This document shows, one piece after another, positions 24,851-34,600 of a DNA stretch of 64,000 nt. The translations under genes were made by a program, and so were the position numbers. Numbering within the stretch: position 1 is the stretch's first letter; each line of letters opens with the position of its first letter. Source of the DNA: Herminiimonas arsenicoxydans (GTDB lineage: Bacteria > Pseudomonadota > Gammaproteobacteria > Burkholderiales > Burkholderiaceae_D); contig CU207211.1 of the NCBI GenBank assembly GCA_000026125.1, positions 1,674,001 to 1,738,000 on the forward strand, in the 5' to 3' direction. The notes below the pieces were generated by a model. That model saw only the letters and a list, made by a program, of their open reading frames with translations, made no database searches and was not told the DNA's origin.

Positions 24851-25585
24851 TCAGCCTTCAGAAGAAGATGCTGATGGCCTGAGCAAAGCCAGCTGTTCCG
24901 CATCCAGATAAGTCCACTCGCCCTCTTCCAGCCCCAGCGATTCCAGCGTCAGTTCACCTATCTCCGCCCGGTTCAAGGCCGAGCAGTGATTTCCCGCTGC
25001 GGCCAGCATCCGCTTGACCTGATGATATTTGCCCTGCTCCAGCACAATCTCGATCTGATGCTCGGCCAGCATGCGGCAAGTCTGTGCCGCCAGTGGCGCC
25101 GGTTCATCATGCAGTTGTACGCCACCCAGCAATTGCGCGATCAGTTCCGGCGTCACCGGATCGTGCGTCGTCGCGACGTATATCTTGGGAATATGTCGTT
25201 TCGGCGAAGATTGCGCGTGTATGAAAGGGCCGTCATCCGACATCAGCAGCATGCCAGTCGTATCGTGATCCAGCCGGCCTACCGGCTGCAGATCGCGCCA
25301 GGTGAATTGCTCCGGCAGCAAAGTCAGCACGCCGGGATGGTGGCTGGGCTTGCGCGAGCATTCAAAATTCGCCGGTTTGTTCAGTACGATGTAGACGTGT
25401 TCGCGATAGCGCCACACTTCATCGAAGATTGTGAATTCAAGATCAGTCGTATCGACCGCAGTCTTGAAATTATCGACAACTACGCCATTGATGCTGACTT
25501 CGCCGTCCTCGATCAGGCCACGGCAATATTTTCGGGTGCCGAAACCCTGCGATTGCAGGATGCGGTCTAGGGTCAATTTACTCAT
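24851..25585 (-). CDS. rsuA: 16S rRNA pseudouridine(516) synthase
   Basis: The 244-residue protein has an N-terminal S4 RNA-binding domain (LDRILQSQGFGTRKYCRGLIEDGEVSING) and an RsuA-family catalytic domain with PVGRLDHDTTGMLL, where the Asp of GRLDxxTxG is the nucleophile, followed by GKYHQVKRMLAAAGNH. It converts U516 of 16S rRNA to pseudouridine. Length and S4 arrangement favour RsuA over RluB/E/F, though paralogues cannot be fully separated by eye. It is monocistronic, followed by 270 bp with no feature that I can support. Confidence 0.85.
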   Translation of the reverse strand: MSKLTLDRILQSQGFGTRKYCRGLIEDGEVSINGVVVDNFKTAVDTTDLEFTIFDEVWRYREHVYIVLNKPANFECSRKPSHHPGVLTLLPEQFTWRDLQPVGRLDHDTTGMLLMSDDGPFIHAQSSPKRHIPKIYVATTHDPVTPELIAQLLGGVQLHDEPAPLAAQTCRMLAEHQIEIVLEQGKYHQVKRMLAAAGNHCSALNRAEIGELTLESLGLEEGEWTYLDAEQLALLRPSASSSEG

Positions 25586-25782
25586 GGCGGCACTCTACCA
25601 GAACGGCCGGAAATTATCAGCCGCCAGAGGAGAAAATACGCTGCCGACAGATGTCATTGCGTCATCACACGCAGCAAAACATGCATCGCCGCTGCTCGCT
25701 CCAGAGCCGCAATTTTCTATTTAGCGACTGCGCACGATAAAATGGGCGTACTTATCAATAAGCATCAAAAGGAAAAGCAGTC

Positions 25783-26850
25783 ATGAGTCAGTTCTGGAGC
25801 CCTATCGTGCAAACACTCACGCCGTATGTACCGGGTGAGCAACCGAAATTGCCGGGCTTGATCAAGCTCAACACAAATGAAAATCCGTACCCGCCGTCGC
25901 CCGCCGTCACGGCGGCCGTGCATGCGGTGACAGCCGATGCCCTGCGCTTGTATCCGGATCCCGATTCCTCCGAACTGAAGCAGGTATTGGCACGCTATCA
26001 CGAGGTGCAGCCGAATGAAATTTTCGTCGGCAATGGCTCGGATGAAGTGCTGGCCTTTGCCTTCATGTCCCTGCTCAAGCATGCGGCGCCCTTGCTGTTC
26101 CCCGATATTACGTACAGCTTTTACCCGGTCTATGCCAGATTGTTCGGCATCGATTATGTGGAGGTACCGCTGAACGCGGCGATGGAAATCGACACCGCCG
26201 ACTATGAAAAGCAGTCCTGCGGCGGCATCATTTTTCCCAATCCGAATGCACCTACCGGCGTGCTTGCACCGCTGGCGGCAATTGAAGCGCTGCTGATCAA
26301 ACAGCCGAATGCTGTCGTCGTCGTCGACGAAGCGTATATCGATTTTGGTGGTGAAACGGCGATTCCGCTGATACGTAAATACCCGAATCTGCTGGTGGTG
26401 CGCACCTTCTCCAAATCGCGCTCACTGGCCGGTTTGCGCATCGGCTTTGCGATGGGCCATCCAAAACTGATCGAGGCGCTGGATCGCGTCAAGAACAGTT
26501 TCAACTCCTATCCGATGGACAGGCTGGCGCTGGCTGGCGCAGTCGCCAGTTACGGCGATGAAGAATATTTCCGGAAGACCAATGCAGCCATCGTGGACAG
26601 TCGCGAACAGATGACGGCGGCGCTGGAAAAACTCGGTTTCTCGGTGTTGCCCTCGCATGCCAATTTCATTTTCGCGCGTCACGCGTCGTATGCCGCCGCC
26701 CAGCTGGCGACCGGCTTGCGCGAACGGGCCATCATCGTGCGTCACTTCAATCATCCCCGTATCAATCAGTATCTGCGCATCAGCATAGGCAATCCGGACG
26801 AATGCAACATGCTGATCCAGACGCTGACCTTACTGACCTCGGCCCATTAA
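25783..26850 (+). CDS. hisC: Histidinol-phosphate aminotransferase
   Basis: The 355-residue PLP-dependent class I/II aminotransferase carries [13 protein letters not shown] at the N-terminus, [12 protein letters not shown], the [13 protein letters not shown] aspartate region and [16 protein letters not shown] with the PLP lysine. It transfers an amino group in the seventh step of histidine synthesis. AAGGAAA precedes the ATG. It stands outside the his operon, so it is likely a second copy (HisC2) that may also act on tyrosine or phenylalanine; a main-operon copy is not visible in this window. Confidence 0.93.
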   Translation: MSQFWSPIVQTLTPYVPGEQPKLPGLIKLNTNENPYPPSPAVTAAVHAVTADALRLYPDPDSSELKQVLARYHEVQPNEIFVGNGSDEVLAFAFMSLLKHAAPLLFPDITYSFYPVYARLFGIDYVEVPLNAAMEIDTADYEKQSCGGIIFPNPNAPTGVLAPLAAIEALLIKQPNAVVVVDEAYIDFGGETAIPLIRKYPNLLVVRTFSKSRSLAGLRIGFAMGHPKLIEALDRVKNSFNSYPMDRLALAGAVASYGDEEYFRKTNAAIVDSREQMTAALEKLGFSVLPSHANFIFARHASYAAAQLATGLRERAIIVRHFNHPRINQYLRISIGNPDECNMLIQTLTLLTSAH

Positions 26851-26991
26851 GAATCACGGAATGGAATCTGCTACGGGAAATATGGACGCATCTGATTCTG
26901 TTCGCCGGCACTAACAGGCTGTATGCTGTCAGACAGGATAGCCACGAGCAGACATAGCGTGTCGCAAGTGGATAATTTTGAAGGAAACACG

Positions 26992-27204
26992 ATGCCGGAA
27001 CCAAGCAAGAAAACGCATGAAAAGACCTCCTTTCTGGCCACGATGGGAGCCATTTTCTGGTCTTTTATCGGATTGCGCCGTCGTTCGGATTATGAGAAGG
27101 ATGTCACCGGCCTCAATCCGTTTTATGTCCTGATCGCTGCGCTGATCGGCGTCTCCCTGTTCATCGGCATCCTGCTGCTCGTCGTATCGCTGGCATTGAA
27201 GTAG
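26992..27204 (+). CDS. DUF2970 small membrane protein
   Basis: The 70-residue protein has a basic N-terminal half (SFLATMGAIFWSFIGLRRRSDYEKD) followed by one C-terminal transmembrane helix (FYVLIAALIGVSLFIGILLL), as in the DUF2970 family common in betaproteobacteria. AAGGAAA lies before the ATG at 26992; an upstream in-frame start is less likely. It lies 141 bp downstream of hisC and ends just before a strong terminator. No function is known. Confidence 0.8.
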   Translation: MPEPSKKTHEKTSFLATMGAIFWSFIGLRRRSDYEKDVTGLNPFYVLIAALIGVSLFIGILLLVVSLALK

Positions 27205-27220
27205 TTCATGATGATCGAAT

Positions 27221-27252
27221 AAAAATGGCGGGCCTTGTGGCTCGCCATTTTT
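27221..27252. terminator. Bidirectional intrinsic terminator
   Basis: AAAAATGGCG (27221-27230) pairs with CGCCATTTTT (27243-27252), extended by GC pairs inside, with A- and T-tracts on both sides. It separates the plus-strand DUF2970 gene from the convergent methyltransferase gene and can serve both. Confidence 0.9.
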
Positions 27253-27279
27253 ATTTTCAGGCTCAAATGATTATTGCGC

Positions 27280-28200
27280 TCAGGCGGCAATGGTTTCGGT
27301 TTGCTCTTCAACGGCAAAGATGGCTGCATCGCCTGCACGTATCGAGGCTTGCAGAGATTGGATGGAGCAGCCTGCGCGATACGCGAAACTGACACATAAC
27401 TGATCGCCGGCCTTGACCGTGAGTGCTTGTGCCAGTGGCAGGGTCATATAGTGATTCAGCCAGTCTAGGGTGGTCGATTGCTCCATCACGACGGCAAGAA
27501 TGTTTTTGGTCACGAAACGCAAGGCATTGACGACACCATCGCTTTCAATCACAAACGCACCTTGCCAGCGTATATCCTCAGCAACGTTTTGCGTAAAATC
27601 CAGCGTCGCATAGACCGCAGGTGGCGCCAGCTCGATACTGCCGGCCTGCTCAAACGTCGCCTCGCGGAACTGCACGATAGGCGCGTTGTAACCTTCAAAG
27701 CAGTAATCCTGCTGCAAAGGCTGGACTGCCATGATCATTGCTTCCGGAATAAAAATCGGCAAAGGTCCGCCGAATTTTTCCAGATAGCGCTGCTTGAATG
27801 CTTCAATAACCTGCACTTGCTTCTCGCGCACCATCGCGACGTGGATCATTTCGCAGATCACGACATCAACGGGTTCCGGCGGCAAATAGTCAAAGGCATC
27901 GGCCTCGACAACTTCAACCTTGTGTCCATTGACGTTCCTGGACAAGAAGGTACGCGCTTCCCTGACCAGATCGGGATTGTATTCAACGCACCAGACTTTT
28001 TCAGCCTTGGCTGCTGCGAACCACGACAGCACACCCGTGCCGCCACCCAGCTCCAGCACCTTGGCTCCAGGCGCAACCAGATAATCAATCGCGGCTTTGA
28101 AGCCCGTCATGCGCCGATTATCCATCAACATATTGTGATGGTAATGCACAGGGATGAATTGCCCCAGATAGGAGCTTTCAAGTTCGCGTTCGGTTAGCAT
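27280..28200 (-). CDS. PRMT-like class I methyltransferase
   Basis: The 306-residue protein has SAM motif I in VLELGGGTGVLSWFAA, an acidic post-I loop (VWCVEYNPDL) and a CEMIHVAMVREKQV segment that resembles the double-E hairpin (E-x8-E) of eukaryotic protein arginine methyltransferases. A beta-barrel-like C-terminal half (residues about 150-300) follows, again as in PRMTs. Bacterial members are known but mostly uncharacterised; arginine N-methylation is therefore a guess. GAGG precedes the ATG. It is a single-gene unit ending at the strong terminator at 27221-27252. Confidence 0.78.
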   Translation of the reverse strand: MLTERELESSYLGQFIPVHYHHNMLMDNRRMTGFKAAIDYLVAPGAKVLELGGGTGVLSWFAAAKAEKVWCVEYNPDLVREARTFLSRNVNGHKVEVVEADAFDYLPPEPVDVVICEMIHVAMVREKQVQVIEAFKQRYLEKFGGPLPIFIPEAMIMAVQPLQQDYCFEGYNAPIVQFREATFEQAGSIELAPPAVYATLDFTQNVAEDIRWQGAFVIESDGVVNALRFVTKNILAVVMEQSTTLDWLNHYMTLPLAQALTVKAGDQLCVSFAYRAGCSIQSLQASIRAGDAAIFAVEEQTETIAA

Positions 28201-28609
28201 GACGTCATCCTCATTAATTGTCGTTTGCGTACGATTCCACAGGAACAGGTACGTGAGGCATCATTATGGTGAACGTCACAACAAAACAAAGGGCAGAGGT
28301 ATGGAGGTTTTACCCAGTTATCCGGTTAATTGAAAACACGGGCGGCCCATAAAAAACAGGCTCAAGCAAGGTTGCTTAGCAAGTTGATGATTAAAACAAG
28401 GGCAGATCACAAGAATGTGACGCCGCTCCATTACATTGCAACGGACATCACAAACGATCGGAAACGCTTTGGGCAGACGCGTCGTGTAAACAACTCAGAC
28501 CCCGTTACACGCATTCCCTTCTGCAAAAATGAAATCAAGGACAGACCGGATGGCACTTTTACCTGCGTTCGCATTAAAAATATGATGCATCCTTGAATTA
28601 ACAGATAAT
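28201..28609. other. Gene-free region downstream of the glucan synthase
   Basis: A 409-bp gap. Three imperfect copies of an AAAACA(A)(A/C)GGGC(A/G) motif start near 28283, 28333 and 28393. An 88-codon plus-strand frame (28330-28596) shows no Shine-Dalgarno or family. The promoter of the PRMT-like gene must lie at the left edge. Confidence 0.4.
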
Positions 28610-31600
28610 TTATTTTTGGCTGTCGCTACCCATCACGACCGTGACTACATGCGTCGCACCGTCATCGCGCATGATGACCACCTGATCCGGCACCACCACG
28701 CCATCCAGCTCCACCCGCAATATCCCTTTGCTGATGCCCTTCGGATTCTGCAGCGTGATGTTGTAGGTCGAGGTGCCGTAACGGTAATGCAATTTGGCAT
28801 TGCGCCATTCCGGCGGCAGGCATGGGTCCAGGCTGAGACGATCGGCCTTGATCTGCAAGCCCAGAATGAATTCCACGCCGGCGCGATACAGCCACCCCGC
28901 TGCGCCGGTATACCAGGTCCAGCCGCCGCGTCGCACATGCGGCGATTCGGCATAGATATCGGCGGCAACCGCATACGGCTCCACCTTGTAGGCCGCCATG
29001 CCGGTGCGGGTGCTGCTGCGGTTGGCCGGGTTGATCATCTTGAACAGATCGTGCGCCTGGCTACCCTTGCCCATCATTGAATAGGCGATCAGGCTCCATA
29101 CCGCAGCATGCGTGTACTGCCCGCCGTTTTCACGCACACCAGGCAGATAGCCCTTGATATAGCCGGGATCAAGCGGGGTTTTATCGAACGGCGGCGTAAA
29201 CAACAGAATCAAATCGTCGCCGGGGCGGATCAGGTATTGATCGACCGACTCCATCGCGCGTTGCGCACGACGCGGTTCACCGGCACCGGAAATCACCGAC
29301 CAGCTTTGCGCAATCGAATCGATACGGCATTCGGCATTGCTGGCTGAGCCCAACGGCGTGCCATCGTCGAAATACGCACGGCGATACCATGCGCCATCCC
29401 ATGCATGCTTCTCGGTCGCGGACTTCAATTTCTCTGCATGCTCGCGCCACGCCTTTGCACGTACATGATCGTTGCGCGCTTCCGCCACCGGTGCAAAACG
29501 CAGCAGCGTCGCATACAGGAACCAGGCCAGCCAGACGCTTTCTCCCTGGCCTTCATGGCCGACGCGATTCATGCCGTCGTTCCAGTCGCCGCCGCCCATC
29601 AAGGGCAGACCATGCCTGCCTACCGGAAGGCTGTGATCCAGTGCGCGTGCGCAATGTTCGTACACGCTGGCTTTTTCGTCGGAAATTTTTGCTTCAAAAT
29701 AATGGTCTTCTTTTTCCAGCGGCAGCAGATCGCCTTCGAGGAAAGGAATCATCTCGTCATAAATCTGTTCGTCGCCGGTCACCTCGACATAATGCGCGGC
29801 GCAATACGGCAACCAGATCAGATCGTCCGAAATATGCGTACGCACGCCGCGTCCGCTGGGCGGGTGCCACCAGTGCTGCACATCGCCTTCCGCGAACTGG
29901 CGCGACGAGGCGCGCAGAATCTGGTCGTGCGCCAGTTGCGGCGCAACCATCGCCAGCGCCTGCGTATCCTGCAACTGGTCGCGGAAACCATAGGCGCCGC
30001 CGGCCTGATAAAACGCCGTGCGGGCCCAGAAGCGGCAACTCAGCGTCTGATACAACAGCCAGCCGTTGAGCAGATAATCCATCGAACGATCCGGCGTCTC
30101 GACCTGTATCGTATGCAGGATCTTGTGCCAGTTGCGCTGGCTGGTTTCAAATACCGTATCGATATCGACAGCACGATAACGCTGCACCAGCTCGCGTGCA
30201 GCTTCGTTCGTGTCGGCCTGCCCCATCAGGAACACGATCTCGACTTCGCCGCCGACGGGAATTTCAAGCACTGTCTGCAATGCGCCGCAGGGATCCAAAC
30301 CGGCGCCGACGCGATTCGACAAGACATTCCCGCGCATCAAGCCGGCCGGGTTTTGCAGATTTCCGTTGCGGCCTATGAATTCCTTGCGGTCGCCGGTCCA
30401 CGCCGTTTGCGTGCCGCACAGATCGATGAAGGCAACGCGCTGCCCGAATTCGATATTCCACGAATTATGCACAAACATGGCGCCGCTTTCCGCATCGCGT
30501 TCCGTGACGATGAAGGGTGCATTCTCGGTACGGGTGGCGCCCAACACCCATTCCACATAGGCAGTCAGCGACAGACGGCGCGGATTGCGCGATACGTTCT
30601 TCAGACGCAAACGGCATATTTTTACCGGATCGTCCCAACTGACGAATTGCAGCAAGTCGCTGGCAATGCCGCTGCACACCAGCTCGAAGCGACTGTAACC
30701 CTGACCGTGCCGCGTCGTGTAGCTTGCATTCGGTACGCGTATCGGCGACATGGTCGGGCTCCACAGTGCGCCGTTTTCTTCATCGCGTATATAGAATGCT
30801 TCGCCCGAAGGATCGGATACCGGGTCATTCGACCATGGCGTCAATTTGTTTTCACGGCTGTTCAGGCTCCACGTATAACCGGCGCCGCGTTCCGATACCG
30901 TGAAACCGAACACGGGATTCGCAATCACATTGATCCACGGCGCTGGCGTGACCTGATCCTGGCTCAGCACAATCACGTACTCGTGACCATCCGGATCGAA
31001 ACCGCCGAGACCGTTGAACAGGGCCAGTTGCGGAACCGGACCCGGCGCTGCGCCTTGCGGTGCATGCACCTCGCGGTCCAGCCGCGAAAACGGCGCACCG
31101 ATATCGCTGCCGGGACGCGCCTGCAATTGTTCCGCCAGGCTGCCCTGGCCGCCTTCCAGCACGACCCTGGCAGAAGCCAGCAGCAAGGTACGCTCATCTT
31201 CGGTAATCAGATCGGCGCGCACGATGTAGGCGCCGCCGCGCTCGGCCTGTTCCTGCTGGGCGGAAAATGCCTGCGCGGCATGCACCATGTTTTCCATCGC
31301 AGCCTGCAACTCTTGCGCATACGACGCGCCTTTTTCATTCAGGATGACCAGATCGACCGGCAACTGTTTCATGCGCCAGTATTCATGCGCACGCAGCAAT
31401 TGCGATACCAGCCGCAAGTCTTCCTGCTTGGCCATGCGCAACAACACGATAGGCCGGTCGCCTGAAATACCCTGCCCCCACAAGCCGGCATGACTCAGGC
31501 GCATGGCGCGGATCACGCGTCCGCTGACACGCGATGAGGCATCGGAAAACAGGATGCGGCTCGCCAGATGCTGGAACAATTCGGCTTCATAATGTTCTGT

Positions 31601-34600
31601 ACGCAGGTAATGCAATTGCACCTGCGCATGCGTCCATACCAAGGCTGAAATCCGCGCGAACGCCGAACCATCATGATATTTATCCGCCAGGCTGATGATC
31701 TCTTCGCGCGAGTTGGCAGCCATCGTGGCAAAGACCAAGTGCGTGACTTCTCCCGGCTCAATCCGTACCCGCACGCGCAAGCTGAAAATCGGGTCCAGCA
31801 CCGCACCGACGGTATTGGACAAGGGCCGGCCGTCGCTGACCGAATGCGGATTGCTGATGTTCTGCCCGCGACCGGTGAAACGTGCACGGTCGGTTTCGTA
31901 TTCAATGCTGATGGCGCTGCTGCCTTCACCATGCGCCACCACATGCGCCGCCCACGGTCGCAATTCGCCATCCTTGCGCGGACGGCGCGATGCCAGCAAA
32001 CCGCGCACCTCGTGCAGATATTCGGTTTCGACAAACAGATTTGAAAATGCCGGATGCGCCGCATCGGCTGCCACCGGCGCCAGCAATACTTCCATATACG
32101 AGGTGACTTCTATCGTGCGGGCACGCGAGCCGGTATTCGTCAGCGTCAGACGGCGCAGCTCGGCGTCGTCTTCCGGCGAAACAATCACTTCCAGCATGCT
32201 GGAAATCGTACCGTCCACACGTGAAATACGCGCTCTATCTTCGGAAAACTTGACCTGATACAGATCCGGTTCGACCGCCGTCGGCTGATAACAGGCCGAC
32301 CAGAACTTGCCGCTGTCCACATCGCGCAGATAAAGATAGCTGCCCCATTGATCGCGTGTGGCATCTTCGCGCCAGCGCGTGACACCCAGTTTGTTCCACA
32401 GGCTGTAGCCGGAACCTGCCGCCGTCAGCATCACTGCGTAACGTCCGTTGGAGAGTAGCTGCGTTTCCGGTGTCGCCGTCATCACCGTATTGAAATGACG
32501 CGCCACTCCCGATTCCGGCATGACCACGGTAGGACGTTCCATATCTTCGCGTATGGCAAGCGAGGCCGGCCGCACCCAGCGCGGTTGTGCTTCATGCAGC
32601 AGCAGTTCGGCCGAACGGATGATGGGCTCATGATGGAAGCGGTGTCGCATCACATTCCTGTTGATCACGTTGCCAAGCGCCACCAGCAGCATGCCCTGAT
32701 GATGCGCCATGTAGGCGCGCACGATGGCCATGGTCTGGCTTTCCGCCCGGCGTCCGGGTGTGAAATCGAGCGCTTCGTAGAAGCCGTAACGACCCATCGC
32801 ACCCATTTCTGCCATGCGGCGGAAATTTTCAACTGCGCTTTTCGGCATGTACATTGCGGCCAGACCGGTTGAGTATGGCGAAACAACGACGTCTTTTTCC
32901 AGTCCGCGTTTCAGGCCCAGGCCTGGTATGCCGAATGCCGAGTATTGATAGGTGAAGGCGCGATCGCGCAAATTCATCGCGGATTCGGAAACCCCCCACG
33001 GTACTTTGCGTTCCTTGCCGTATTCGATCTGGCGCGCAACGATGCTGCGGCAGGTTTGGTCCAGCATGCTGCCGCGCGGCGTCGAAATCACCAGCGACGG
33101 CATCAGGTATTCAAACATCGAGCCCGACCAGGAAGCCAGCACCGGTCCGTCTACGGAAGGCAGCATGCGCCGACCAAGGCGGAACCAGTGCGACGGCGGC
33201 GCCTGCCGTTCGGCGATGGCTACCATGCTGGCCAGGCGTGCTTCAGATGCCAGCAAATCGTAATAACTATCGTCCAGCCTGCCTTCATCGACGTTGTAGC
33301 CTATCGAAAACAGTTTGCGTTCCGCCGACATCAGGAAACGGAAATCCATTTCCATCGCCATGCTGCGCGCCGCATTTTCCAGCGCTGCCAGACGTCCCAG
33401 CCATTTTCCGGAGAGTACGCCTGCCTGTACCAGCGCCGCATCCAGTTCGTCGTAAAGCTCCTGCGGGATCACGCCGGGATCGAGCCGGTTCTGCGATGAA
33501 AACAGCCGTGCTGCATCGCGACGTACCGAGTCATACCGTTCCGGCAACTCTTCCAGTGCCACATCTGCATCGATCTGTTCATTGACGATCTGCCACAATT
33601 CTTCATTCTGCTTGCGCTCAAGATCCTGCGCCTGCAAATGCGCCCACGGCAGAATGGTCATGAAATCTTCGCAATGCGTGCGTACTGCATCGCGCAGTTC
33701 CCTCGCCCAGGCCAGCACTTCATTGTCGGTCATCCGGATTTCTGCTGAAAACGCTTGTGCCAGATCGGCCAGATTTTCCGCGCAGTCAGCCAGTTTTTTC
33801 CAGGCGCCATAACTGGACAGCCCGCTATCCAGCGTCAGCAACAGATCATTGAACTGTTCGACCGTCTTGCGCAGTTCCGTGATGCTGACGGTCTGCGTGC
33901 GCAATTCACGGCCTACGCCTTCAATCGCCAGACCCAATAACAGCGCCGTGTCGAGCATGCCGGCAGCGACGTTGCTGCGCAATACGCTCTGCTCGCGCGC
34001 ATCCTTGCATGCCTGCGCCAGGACGAACAGGTGGCCCGCAAGATTGCCGCTATCGACAGTGGAAATGTAACGTGGCGACAGCACTTCCAGACGCTCGGTT
34101 TCATACCAGTTGTAAAAATGACCGTGATAGCGCGGCAGCACCTGCAGCGTTCTCATGGTCGCTTCCAGCCGCTCCATCATTTCGCCCAGGCCTATCCAGC
34201 CAAAATCGCGTGCACTGGCAACCGACAGCAGATACAGGCCGAAGTTGGTCGGTGAGGTGCGATGGGCAATCACCGGGTACGGATCTTCCTGGAAATTATC
34301 CGGCGGCAAATAATGATCCTGCGCCACGACGAAGGTCGTGAAGAAACGCCAGGTGCGACGTGCGATCAGGCGCAATTCGTTTTCTTCAGCGATTTCCAGA
34401 AACTCGACATCTTTATCGACCGGCGGCAGGCTGATCGTGCGCGCAATCACCGGGCTCAGCACCCACAACAAACCGAAAGGCAGCACCAGCAACCAGCGCT
34501 CCGGATTCAGGAAATACACGATCGCGACGATTGCCACCGCCACCAGCATGCCCATGCGGCCACGCCAGGCGAAGCTGGAAAGAGAATAGCGTTTGGATCT

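Noticed and set aside
28330..28596. 88-codon frame downstream of the glucan synthase
   Set aside because: Low-complexity basic peptide without start signals or similarity; treated as non-coding.
29405..31465. 686-codon plus-strand frame inside the glucan synthase gene
   Set aside because: The opposite strand encodes conserved GH94 domains with full motifs; the antisense frame is composition-driven.
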